Assembly (NCBI GenBank): GCA_025054955.1 | Contig: JANWZE010000071.1 | Coordinates: forward strand, 1 to 32,998 | Reading direction: 5' to 3' | Length of the DNA stretch: 32,998 nt | Origin: Blastocatellia bacterium | GTDB taxonomy: Bacteria; Acidobacteriota; Blastocatellia; HR10; J050 | In this document: one piece after another, positions 7,503-14,368 of the stretch | Layout: the number at the start of each line of letters is the position of its first letter | How positions within the stretch are numbered: position 1 is the stretch's first letter | Notes under the pieces: generated by a model | The model's input: only the letters and a program-made list of their open reading frames with translations | Databases searched by the model: none | Told to the model about the DNA's origin: nothing | Position numbers and translations under genes: made by a program

Positions 7503-8794
7503 CGTTGAGCAATCTGTTCAAGCGCCGAGAAGAAAGTGGGAAATGAAACGGCGACGACATCGCTGGCATCCACCTGCGTGCGCCCACGGGCGACCAACCC
7601 GGCGATGGCAAAGGCCATGGCGATGCGATGATCGCCGTAAGCGTCAATCTGTGCGCCATGCAGTGGCTGCGGTCCGGGAATATGCAAGCCGTCATCAAAC
7701 TCTTCAACGTCGGCGCCCATTCGTCGCAGGTTCTCTGTGAGAGCGCGGAGCCGGTCGCTCTCTTTGACGCGCAGTTCGCCAGCCTCGCGGATGGTTAATC
7801 CGCCTTCCATCTGTGTGGCCATGACGGCCAGAATTGGAATCTCATCAATCAACGCTGCGATGAGCTCGCCGCCGATCACATTCGGCGATGCCGGCCGCAA
7901 GTGGCTTGACCGAACAACCAGATCGGCGACCGGCTCGCCGTGCCACTGCCGCACATTCTCAAGCTCGATCGAGGCGCCCATTCGCCGGAGCAGATCAATG
8001 AAACCGGTTCGCGTTGGATTGATGCCAACGTTGCTGATGCAAAGCATGGAATCGGGCAGCATCAGCGCAGCAGCAATGAAAAACGCCGCCGAGGAGAGGT
8101 CGCCTGGGATACGAACCTCACACGCGCGCAAGCGAGCCGGGCCGGATACGGAGATTGCATGGTTGCTTAGAGCCACCGGCACGCCAAAATGAGTCAGCAT
8201 GAGTTCCGTATGATTGCGCGTGGACACCGGCTCGACAACGGTTGTTGTGCCGGCGGCCAGCAGTCCGGCCAGCAAGATACAGGATTTGACTTGTGCGCTG
8301 GCCACCGGCAGGTGATAGGTAATTGGTTGAAGCGCTCCGCCGTGAATGTGAAGAGGCGCAAAGCGGCCATCGCGCGCCGTGATGACCGCGCCCATCTGGG
8401 TGAGCGGCTCGATAATGCGTTGCATCGGCCGGCGTTGAAGCGACTGATCGCCGGTGATCCAACTGTCGAATCGTTGACCGGCCAACAGACCGGCCAGCAG
8501 CCGGATCGTTGTGCCGGAGTTGCCGGCATCGAGCATCGTCTGCGGCGCGCTCCATCCGGTTAGACCTCGCCCGACAATACTTACCTCTGCGCCCCTCTGT
8601 TCGATGGCGACACCTAACGCCTCAAGACAGGCCAGCGTCCGTTGACAATCATCTGCCGGACTGTAGTTGAGCAAGCGTGACCGCCCATCAGCCACCGCCG
8701 CCAGCATAGCAGCGCGATGCGAAATAGACTTATCGCCGGGAATGGCGATCATTCCATGAACGCGTCGTACCGGATCAATCGTCTTGCTTGACAT
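7499..8794 (-). CDS. aroA: 3-phosphoshikimate 1-carboxyvinyltransferase (EPSP synthase)
   Basis: 431 residues, in the family's normal range. It joins shikimate-3-phosphate and phosphoenolpyruvate to give EPSP, the precursor of chorismate. Key motifs: PGDKSISHRAAML from residue 19 (Lys, Ser and Arg of the substrate site), LDAGNSGTTIRLLAG, GDLSSAAFFIAAAL, KESDRLRALTENLRRMGAD and DHRIAMAFAIAGL. The open frame extends upstream to 9199, but that part is the antisense of the RsbW-like gene. The ATG at 8794 (MSSKTIDPV) places the GDKS motif at the expected distance. The ribosome site is weak. It leads the aroA-aroK pair and diverges from the RsbW-like gene across 73 bases. Confidence 0.95.
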   Translation of the reverse strand: MSSKTIDPVRRVHGMIAIPGDKSISHRAAMLAAVADGRSRLLNYSPADDCQRTLACLEALGVAIEQRGAEVSIVGRGLTGWSAPQTMLDAGNSGTTIRLLAGLLAGQRFDSWITGDQSLQRRPMQRIIEPLTQMGAVITARDGRFAPLHIHGGALQPITYHLPVASAQVKSCILLAGLLAAGTTTVVEPVSTRNHTELMLTHFGVPVALSNHAISVSGPARLRACEVRIPGDLSSAAFFIAAALMLPDSMLCISNVGINPTRTGFIDLLRRMGASIELENVRQWHGEPVADLVVRSSHLRPASPNVIGGELIAALIDEIPILAVMATQMEGGLTIREAGELRVKESDRLRALTENLRRMGADVEEFDDGLHIPGPQPLHGAQIDAYGDHRIAMAFAIAGLVARGRTQVDASDVVAVSFPTFFSALEQIAQR

Positions 8795-8867
8795 GAGCGA
8801 GCGGGCTATGTTACACCAAACCGTGCGGAGCATGCGAGCAAAATGAACCAGGGAATCCAAGCGCCAG

Positions 8868-9323
8868 ATGCAGGAGCAGAAAACGACCGTAGGTTTGACC
8901 ATCGCCAGTGACTTCGAGTTTGTCGAACTGGCCGAACTGGTGGCAACCAATCTTGCCAAGCTGATTGAATTTGATGAGGACGCTTCCACCTGGATTGGGA
9001 TGGCTGTGCGTGAAGCAGTCATCAATGCCATCCGACACGGCAACAAACAAGACCCGAACAAGCGTGTTGATCTGCGGTTCTCACTCAACAACGACACGAT
9101 CACCGTCGAAGTGATTGACGAAGGTGAAGGCTTTGATCTGCGACTCGTGCCTGATCCGTTGGACCCGGAAAACCTCTTGAAACCATCCGGTCGAGGCATC
9201 TTTTACATGCGTTCATTCATGGATCGTGTCGAATTTTCTCATCCTCCCGGCGGCGGCACCGTGGTCAGTATGAGCAGACGGAAACATTCCCAAGGAGAGG
9301 TGACCAGCCATGCTAACGATTAG
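8868..9323 (+). CDS. RsbW/SpoIIAB-like anti-sigma factor serine kinase
   Basis: 151 residues with a GHKL-type ATPase fold. The N box is EAVINAIRHGN (Glu49, Asn53), the G1 box DEGEGFD (84-90) and the G2 region GRGIFYMRSFMD. Such proteins bind a sigma factor, or another output protein, and phosphorylate a STAS-domain antagonist on serine. The neighbouring gene, overlapping by 14 bases, encodes exactly such an antagonist, so the two form a partner-switch pair. No sigma factor or PP2C phosphatase is in the window. The ATG at 8868 is the first in its frame after an in-frame stop at 8844; the ribosome site is poor. Confidence 0.88.
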   Translation: MQEQKTTVGLTIASDFEFVELAELVATNLAKLIEFDEDASTWIGMAVREAVINAIRHGNKQDPNKRVDLRFSLNNDTITVEVIDEGEGFDLRLVPDPLDPENLLKPSGRGIFYMRSFMDRVEFSHPPGGGTVVSMSRRKHSQGEVTSHAND

Positions 9324-9651
9324 TCAACGACAGGTCGGTTCGATTACCATTGTAGACCTCAACGGGAAGATCACCATCAGCGAAGGCAGCGCCCAGTTCC
9401 GCGAGGCGATTCGCCAATTGGTCGAGCAGGAGAAGCCTCGGCTGGTGCTGAATTTTGCCGGCGTCACCTACGTGGATAGTTCAGGCGTCGGCGAATTGGT
9501 CAGCACCTACACGGCCATCAGTAAGCAACATGGCCAACTCCGCTTGCTGCACGTGCCGCCGCGCATCAAAGAATTGTTGCGCATTACCAAGTTGCTTTCA
9601 GTATTTGAACTGTTCGACGATGAAGCAGCCGCGCTCCAGAGCTTTCGCTAG
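9310..9651 (+). CDS. STAS-domain anti-sigma factor antagonist (RsbV/SpoIIAA-like)
   Basis: 113 residues forming one STAS domain: beta strands SITIVDLNGKI and RLVLNFAGVTYV, then the phosphorylation loop DSSGVGEL (Asp56, Ser57, Ser58). One of the serines is the expected target of the upstream kinase. The unphosphorylated form would bind the kinase and release its bound regulator. The start is supported by AAGGAGAGGTGACC just upstream, within the end of the kinase gene. The target of the switch cannot be identified here. Confidence 0.9.
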   Translation: MLTISQRQVGSITIVDLNGKITISEGSAQFREAIRQLVEQEKPRLVLNFAGVTYVDSSGVGELVSTYTAISKQHGQLRLLHVPPRIKELLRITKLLSVFELFDDEAAALQSFR

Positions 9652-9676
9652 CGGTTGTTGCCTGTGATGCAGTAGT

Positions 9677-11476
9677 ATGAAGCGTATCATTTGCGCCATC
9701 CTGATTGGTTCCTTCGGCGTGTGTGCGCTGCCGGTTGGCCGAGCCGCTCAGACGGTCAAGCCAGCGTCGCCGCCAACTCAACCAGCCGTCTACGGCGTGC
9801 AGCCTGAAACGGTCAACGTGTTTGTCCAATATGACGAGCGGCTGTTCGTTGTTATGGCCGCGCTCGGTGCGGCCGGTTATGAGGCTGGCAGCAGCGGCTC
9901 GGCCGTATCGCCAATACGCCAACGCCTGCGTGAGCATCTGGCCAAGCTTGATCCGGCTCTTCGTGCTCAACTGACGACAGGTTATAGAAACATCGTTGGC
10001 GCTGCCGCCTCAACGGGGCCTGCCGGCGTGAGCGGATTTGTTGGCCTCAGTCTGGCGTTGTCCCCGCCTCCGGCGCTGGCCTTCTCGCCACGTCGTCAAG
10101 CGTTCCCGGCCGATGTATCCGAAGCGGCGCGGCTGTTGCCGTTGATCCGAGAATTCTACGCTCGTTCGGGTGTCTCCAAACTGATTGAGCCGAGCTTGAC
10201 CTCCATGCAGGAGCAACTGACTGCTGCGCGTCAGGCTGTCTCCGTGGTGCTTTATCAGGTTCTCAATTATCTGCACACAGAGCCGATTCTCTCGCTGGTT
10301 CGACGCTCATCCAGTTCGCGTCCTGCTGACGCGCCAACAAAACCGCGCCTGCGCACACGGCGACTCTACGTCATCATCAATCCGCTGGACGAGACCGATT
10401 CGGCCTACGTGCGCAATGACATTTTGAACGGCGCCGACGCCGATGTGGATCGCTTGCCCGGCGACGATTATTTTGTTGTCCTTGGGCTAGGCTCGACGCT
10501 GGAGCCGGTGCAACTGACCTTTGTTCGATTTGTGCTGGAGCCGTTGGCTGAGAAATATGCGTTGGCTATTCGCGAGCAAGCGCCGTTGATCGGTCACCTG
10601 GCGGAGAAGATCGCCGGCTCGAACGTGGCAAAACGGCTGACTGCCTTCTCGGTGGTGAACGATTCGCTGGCCCAAGCCGTGCATACTCGCCTACGGCGAT
10701 TGCGCCAGCAGACGGTGATCGAGCAGCAACTAGCTGCTCAGAAACTCTCGCCAGAGCAATGGGCGGCGGAGAAGACAGCCTTAGAAAAGGCTGCCGATGA
10801 TAATGCCATTGTTGAGTTGAGCGCCCATTATGAGCAAGGCGCTGTGCTGGTCTTCCATTTTTATGAGCGGTTGGCGCGCGCTGAGCAGGTGGGCGTTGAT
10901 ATTGCTTCGTACTATGAGGACATGGTGCGTGGGGTGAATTTTGAGCGGGAGAGCCAGCGAGCGAGCGGCTACCGTGAGGCGCGCGCGCGTGTCGCGGCGC
11001 GGCGGGCTGAACCCAGAACGCCAGTGGCGGCTGCGACGTCCCCATTGTTGGAGACGTTGGCGACGGTAGACAGCTTGGTCAAGCAGCAGAAGCTCGAAGA
11101 AGCCCAACGAGCGCTCGATGAATTGGCCAAGCAATATCCTAACAATGCGCGCGTGTCCTACGCGCAGGCGCAACTGATCAGTCAACGGGCGCGTCAGATT
11201 GATCCAGCCAGCAGCGCCGATGAAGATGCAGCATGGCACATGTTGATGTCGCAGCTTGAACAGGCTGTGCAAGTCTATCGTCGCGCTATCAACGCGGCGT
11301 CGCTGCCTGACGAGAAATGGATCGTCTCGCAGTCGCACGTGGCCATAGGTCGGATATTGGAATTTGCCGGCCAGATCGAAGCAGCCGACGACGAGTATCG
11401 CAAAGCGATCGAGCTGGGCGATGTGCCGGGCGGCGCCTATGCGCAGGCGAAAGAACGACTCGGACGGAGAAATTAG
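9677..11476 (+). CDS. Exported protein of unknown function with C-terminal TPR-like repeats
   Basis: 599 residues. A signal peptide covers about 1-23 (RIICAILIGSFGVCALPV, cleavage near GRAAQ). Residues 40-440 are not a family I can name. The region has FVQYDERLFVVMAALGAAGY near its start and LTFVRFVLEPLAEKY around 275-290. That layout is reminiscent of exported zinc-peptidase-like proteins, but no HExxH zinc site is present, so it would be inactive if related. From about 455, helical repeat units typical of TPRs occur (LVKQQKLEEAQRALDELAKQ; VAIGRILEFAGQIEAADDEY). It starts 25 bases after the STAS gene and may be co-transcribed, but a functional link is unproven. No clear ribosome site. Confidence 0.7.
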   Translation: MKRIICAILIGSFGVCALPVGRAAQTVKPASPPTQPAVYGVQPETVNVFVQYDERLFVVMAALGAAGYEAGSSGSAVSPIRQRLREHLAKLDPALRAQLTTGYRNIVGAAASTGPAGVSGFVGLSLALSPPPALAFSPRRQAFPADVSEAARLLPLIREFYARSGVSKLIEPSLTSMQEQLTAARQAVSVVLYQVLNYLHTEPILSLVRRSSSSRPADAPTKPRLRTRRLYVIINPLDETDSAYVRNDILNGADADVDRLPGDDYFVVLGLGSTLEPVQLTFVRFVLEPLAEKYALAIREQAPLIGHLAEKIAGSNVAKRLTAFSVVNDSLAQAVHTRLRRLRQQTVIEQQLAAQKLSPEQWAAEKTALEKAADDNAIVELSAHYEQGAVLVFHFYERLARAEQVGVDIASYYEDMVRGVNFERESQRASGYREARARVAARRAEPRTPVAAATSPLLETLATVDSLVKQQKLEEAQRALDELAKQYPNNARVSYAQAQLISQRARQIDPASSADEDAAWHMLMSQLEQAVQVYRRAINAASLPDEKWIVSQSHVAIGRILEFAGQIEAADDEYRKAIELGDVPGGAYAQAKERLGRRN

Positions 11477-11499
11477 TAGGCTCATCGCGTTTCGTCTCG

Positions 11500-11562
11500 G
11501 TGGACAGTGATCAGTGGTCAGGAGTCAGGAGTCAAGAGCCAGTGCTCAGTGCTCAGGAATCG
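11500..11562 (+). repeat. Degenerate heptamer array A (first half of composite repeat element 1)
   Basis: Nine consecutive 7-base units in strict register, beginning 23 bases after the stop codon of the TPR gene. Examples are GTGATCA, GTGGTCA, GGAGTCA and GTGCTCA; most end in TCA. The last unit runs into the 46-bp direct repeat. The same unit family occurs in reverse orientation at 22167-22323. Confidence 0.85.
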
Positions 11563-11781
11563 CCCATGAGCGCCGCGCTCGCCAGGAAGCATGAAAATGG
11601 TTATTTGCAGAGGAGCATGCGTTTTGGAGTGCGGCGGCAAGCCCGCAGGGCGCGACGCCGCTTTGGCCTGGTGCGTCGTGTCGTGACAGAAAGCGCCGTC
11701 GTCGCTTCGCTCTGCCGGCGCACTCCAAGACAAAGTCAGGAATCGCCCATGAGCGCCGCGCTCGCCAGGAAGCATGAAAAT
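11553..11781. repeat. Perfect 46-bp direct repeats flanking a palindromic insert
   Basis: Identical 46-bp copies at 11553-11598 and 11736-11781 (offset 183), each starting TCAGGAATCGCCCATGAGCG and ending GGAAGCATGAAAAT. Between them lies the 105-bp palindromic element described separately. A diverged third copy follows at about 11818-11872. Between them is a small perfect hairpin, ACAGGCG-GGAA-CGCCTGT (11787-11804). Confidence 0.85.
11624..11728. repeat. 105-bp palindromic (MITE/REP-like) element
   Basis: Terminal inverted repeats TTGGAGTGCGGCGGCA (11624-11639) and TGCCGGCGCACTCCAA (11713-11728) match at 15 of 16 positions. The interior has further self-complementary GC-rich pieces (GGCGGC with GCGACGCCGC). 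No coding potential is visible. It sits between the perfect 46-bp direct repeats. No transposase is present, so mobility is only a hypothesis. Confidence 0.6.
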
Positions 11782-11907
11782 CGAGGACAGGCGGGAACGC
11801 CTGTGCCACATTCTCAAGGGAATCGCCCATGAGCTGACGCGCGCCACGAAGGATGAAATAAAATTCCTTCGCGAGGTTCGTGTGTTTCGTGGGCTATTTT
11901 CAGAGGA

Positions 11908-12039
11908 GTGGTCAGCTCAATGTGGGCATTTCTCACGAACCACGAATCACGGACCACGAACCACGAATCACTAAGCACGAACCACGGATCACGGACCACG
12001 GACCACGAACCACCGATCACGGACCACGAACCACAGATG
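11908..12039 (+). repeat. Conserved core plus heptamer array B (second half of composite repeat element 1)
   Basis: The 29-bp core at 11908-11936 (GTGGTCAGCTCA, six variable bases, GCATTTCTCAC) is followed by fifteen consecutive 7-base units from 11935 to 12039, mainly ACGAACC, ACGAATC and ACGGACC. The array stops 20 bases before the ATG of the DUF72 gene. The same core and array order occur reversed at 22075-22323. Confidence 0.85.
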
Positions 12040-12058
12040 AGTGCAGTTGAAGGTTCTT

Positions 12059-12931
12059 ATGACAGGCGGCATCCCACGAGTTCGCATTGGACCGGCGGGC
12101 TGGTCCTACGCGGATTGGCAAGGTCGCGTCTATCCTGAAGCGGCTGGCCGCCAGTTTGATCGGCTGGCATATCTGGCTCAGTATTTCGACACGATCGAGA
12201 TCAACAGTTCATTCTATCGCCTGCTGACGCCTGCGATCACCGAGCAGTGGGTGCGCCGTGTGGCCTCGCGCCCTGAGTTTAAGTTCACAGCCAAGCTCTA
12301 TCGCGCCTTCACACATCAACGCGATGAGGCGACGGTTGAAGACGAACGGCAGTTCAAGCTGGCAATCGAGCCGCTCGCGCAGGCGGGCAAGCTCGGCGCG
12401 ATTCTGGCGCAGTTTCCCTGGTCGTTCAAGCGCACGCGCGATGCGCGCGTTTACTTGCAGAAACTACTCGATCAATTCCATGAGTATCCGTTGGTGGTCG
12501 AGTTTCGGCATGCCTCATGGGATCGAGAAGAAGTCTATCGTTCGCTGGCCGAGCGTGGTGTCGGATTTTGCAACATAGATCAGCCGCTTCTTGATCGTTG
12601 CATCGCGCCGTCTGATCATGTGACGGCCGCTGTCGCTTACGTGCGATTGCATGGGCGCAATGCTGACCAATGGTTCGCTCAATCGTCCGATGCCGCAGCC
12701 CGGTACGATTATCTCTATTCGCCTGAGGAACTCGCGCCGTGGGTTGATCGCATCCGTCACATGGCCAGTCAAGCTGATGAAGTCTATGTGATCACCAACA
12801 ATCACTTTCAGGGGAAGGGCGTCGTTAACGCGCTGGAGATTAAGTCCATGATGCTGGGTGAGCCAGTGCCGGTTCCTGAACCGTTGCAACGCGCCTATCC
12901 TCGGCTGAGCGCCGTCGCGCGCCCGCTGTGA
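12059..12931 (+). CDS. DUF72 (YecE-like) family protein
   Basis: 290 residues, a TIM-barrel fold of unknown biochemical role. Family signatures: RIGPAGWSYADWQG at the N-terminus, FDTIEINSSFYRL, FKFTAKLYRAFTHQR, GAILAQFPWSF, VEFRHASWDRE, AYVRLHGRN and VYVITNNHFQGKGVVNAL near the end. The ATG at 12059 follows TTGAAGG at a good distance; an in-frame GTG at 12041 would start inside the heptamer-repeat flank and is less likely. It has no obvious operon partner. Confidence 0.9.
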   Translation: MTGGIPRVRIGPAGWSYADWQGRVYPEAAGRQFDRLAYLAQYFDTIEINSSFYRLLTPAITEQWVRRVASRPEFKFTAKLYRAFTHQRDEATVEDERQFKLAIEPLAQAGKLGAILAQFPWSFKRTRDARVYLQKLLDQFHEYPLVVEFRHASWDREEVYRSLAERGVGFCNIDQPLLDRCIAPSDHVTAAVAYVRLHGRNADQWFAQSSDAAARYDYLYSPEELAPWVDRIRHMASQADEVYVITNNHFQGKGVVNALEIKSMMLGEPVPVPEPLQRAYPRLSAVARPL

Positions 12932-12973
12932 AGGCGTCTTTTCTGAGGAATCCCTGCCAACGGATGAAAGGTT

Positions 12974-13026
12974 CCAACGGATGAAAAACCGGTTGGCACT
13001 TTTCATCGGTTGGCAAATTTCTTTTT
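12974..13026 (+). terminator. Likely intrinsic terminator after the DUF72 gene
   Basis: CCAACGGATGAAAA (12974-12987) pairs with TTTTCATCGGTTGG (13000-13013) at 13 of 14 positions, with a 12-base loop, followed by a T-rich run (AAATTTCTTTTTATC). An extra copy of CCAACGGATGAAA lies just upstream at about 12957. The rest of the 12932-13215 spacer holds a GC-rich low-complexity stretch and one dispersed repeat. Confidence 0.55.
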
Positions 13027-13136
13027 ATCATTTCGGTGCGTCGCCACAGGCCAGATCAGCAACTTCCCTCATGACCGCAAAGCCGCAGATGGGCGCAAAG
13101 AAAGCAGGCCCGCGGCGGTCTCGGCGGCTTGGCAGC

Positions 13137-13181
13137 TTTATTTTCCTCCATCGTGGCGTGCGGGCGCACATGGCCAGTTCC
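13137..13181 (-). repeat. Dispersed repeat copy
   Basis: TTTATTTTCCTCCATCGTGG, then CGTGCGGGCGCACATGGCCAG and TTCC. This aligns with the reverse complement of the repeats at 11820-11871 and 11553-11598, so it is a diverged member of the same extragenic family. Confidence 0.5.
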
Positions 13182-13215
13182 TGTCAAATGAGAATCGCCT
13201 GCCGAAGCTGTCGCC

Positions 13216-14109
13216 TCAAAAGTGAATCTCGTCTTCACGAAAATCAGGTGTTTCCAGTTGTAGCGTCGCGTGAACGATACCGAATTCCTGACGCAGTTTG
13301 TCTTGAAGCTGCTCCAGTGTAGTCTTGTGGCAAGCGCCGTCTTGCAACACAATATGCGCGCTGAGGGCTTCACGGCCCGGTGTAATCGTCCAAATATGCA
13401 AGTCGTGAAGACTGATCACACCCGGCACGGTCTGAATGCACTGCTTGACCTTTTCGATGGGAATGTGAGCCGGCGTGGCTTCCAGCAAGACGTTCACTGA
13501 ATCACGCAGCAGTCGCCAGGCGCTGTAAGAAATCAAACTGGCCGTCAGCATACTGAACACCGGGTCAGCCCGTCGAATATCCCATAGCACAATCACAATG
13601 CCTGCTGCGATGGCTCCGATCGAGCCGAGCGCATCGCCGAGCAGGTGGAGAAAGGCGCCGCGGATGTTCATGTTGCCATGCCGATGCTTATTCAGGAGCC
13701 AAAGTCCTAATCCGTTAATGAACAGCCCGCCGGACGCGATGGCGATCATTTGCGGGCCGTTCACGTCGGGTGGTGACTGAAGCCGTCGCACGGCTTCATA
13801 GAAAATGCCAAGCCCAATGATCACGATCACCACCGCATTGGTAAATGCGGCGAGAATTTCCAGGCGATAATAGCCATAGGTCTTCTCGGGTGGAGCCGAG
13901 CGGTCGGCCATCCACATGGCCACCAGCGCCAACGTCAATCCGGCAACATCCGTCAGCATGTGACCGGCATCGGCCAAGAGCGCCAGACTATTGCTTAACC
14001 ATCCGCCGATGGCTTCCACCACCATATAGCAGGCGGTCAGGGTAAGCACCAGTTTCAGGCGGCGAGCGTTAGTGCTATAGCTCGGCTGTTGATGATTGTG
14101 TGTTCCCAT
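13216..14109 (-). CDS. Cation diffusion facilitator (CzcD/ZitB-like metal transporter)
   Basis: 297 residues with about six membrane helices. The two metal-site motifs of the family are present: LLADAGHMLTD in helix 2 and FLHLLGDALGS in helix 5 (HxxxD each). A short histidine-containing N-terminus (MGTHNHQQ) precedes helix 1. The C-terminal cytoplasmic domain has DLHIWTITPGREALSAHIVL. Such proteins export zinc, cobalt or cadmium in exchange for protons. The ATG at 14109 gives the expected N-terminus; an upstream in-frame GTG at 14160 has no support. There is no clear ribosome site and the predicted transcript leader is very short. Divergent from the trp operon. Confidence 0.93.
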   Translation of the reverse strand: MGTHNHQQPSYSTNARRLKLVLTLTACYMVVEAIGGWLSNSLALLADAGHMLTDVAGLTLALVAMWMADRSAPPEKTYGYYRLEILAAFTNAVVIVIIGLGIFYEAVRRLQSPPDVNGPQMIAIASGGLFINGLGLWLLNKHRHGNMNIRGAFLHLLGDALGSIGAIAAGIVIVLWDIRRADPVFSMLTASLISYSAWRLLRDSVNVLLEATPAHIPIEKVKQCIQTVPGVISLHDLHIWTITPGREALSAHIVLQDGACHKTTLEQLQDKLRQEFGIVHATLQLETPDFREDEIHF

Positions 14110-14123
14110 GGATAAGTTGCCAT

Positions 14124-14151
14124 ATTCTACACGCCGACGCTCAATTGTGAA
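14124..14151 (-). promoter_or_regulatory. Possible promoter for the CDF transporter
   Basis: Minus strand TTCACA (14151-14146), 16-base spacer, TAGAAT (14129-14124). The start would be near 14117, only about 8 bases before the ATG at 14109, consistent with the lack of a ribosome site. Confidence 0.4.
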
Positions 14152-14172
14152 GATCGTCACCAGAAAAAGTGC

Positions 14173-14201
14173 TTGACGCAGCTTGATCCAATCACTAGAA
14201 T
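14173..14201 (+). promoter_or_regulatory. trp operon promoter (sigma70-type)
   Basis: TTGACG at 14173-14178, a 17-base spacer, and TAGAAT at 14196-14201. The predicted start is near 14208, only a few bases before the leader-peptide ATG. No operator-like palindrome overlapping it was recognised, so control is probably through the downstream attenuator. Confidence 0.8.
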
Positions 14202-14210
14202 CCCGCTTCT

Positions 14211-14276
14211 ATGATCGCTCGGTCGAACTTCGGTGACACGGTTCTAGTCGCGGCTTACTGGTGGTCTTGGCCATAG
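14211..14276 (+). CDS. trpL: trp operon leader peptide
   Basis: 21 codons followed by TAG, starting MIARSNFGDT and ending AAYWWSWP. Three Trp codons out of four (14259-14270) lie close to the stop, as in attenuation leader peptides. Translation would stall here when charged tRNA-Trp is scarce. With the promoter's predicted start near 14208, the ATG is only about 3 bases into the transcript, so the peptide is probably translated from a leaderless or nearly leaderless mRNA; there is no Shine-Dalgarno. It is followed by the alternative hairpins and terminator that precede trpE. Confidence 0.88.
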   Translation: MIARSNFGDTVLVAAYWWSWP

Positions 14277-14357
14277 CCGGTGGGGTGTCACACGAAGTCG
14301 AGGGACTGTTTGATCCCCACCTTGAACACGCATTCAAGGTGGGGCTTTTTATTTTTT
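14223..14357 (+). promoter_or_regulatory. trp attenuator (alternative RNA structures)
   Basis: Three mutually exclusive pairings can be read. (1:2) TCG/ACTTCG/GTGACAC at 14223-14239 pairs with GTGTCAC/CGAAGT/CGA at 14285-14301: 16 base pairs with two single-A bulges, the Trp codons lying in the loop. (2:3, antiterminator) GGTGGGG at 14279-14285 pairs with CCCCACC at 14315-14321. (3:4, terminator) CCCCACCTTGAA with TTCAAGGTGGGG. A ribosome paused at the Trp codons leaves GGTGGGG free and favours readthrough. A ribosome at the stop codon (14274-14276) covers it and favours termination. The mechanism is inferred from the known trp paradigm; the pairings are seen directly. Confidence 0.85.
14315..14357 (+). 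terminator. Intrinsic terminator of the trp attenuator
   Basis: Perfect 12-bp stem: CCCCACCTTGAA (14315-14326), loop CACGCA, TTCAAGGTGGGG (14333-14344), followed by CTTTTTATTTTTT. It lies 11 bases before the trpE start. Confidence 0.92.
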
Positions 14358-14368
14358 GGAGAGACGTT

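Noticed and set aside
8795-9199. N-terminal extension of aroA
   Set aside because: It is the antisense of the RsbW-like gene and has Ser/Arg-rich shadow composition; AroA starts just before its GDKS motif.
11518-11847. Open frames on the minus strand through the repeat region
   Set aside because: They repeat the same peptide because they read the 46-bp direct repeats; not genes.
14261-14368. Upstream extension of trpE from a GTG at 14261
   Set aside because: Would run through the leader peptide end and the terminator stem; the GTG at 14369 has a ribosome site and fits the family N-terminus.
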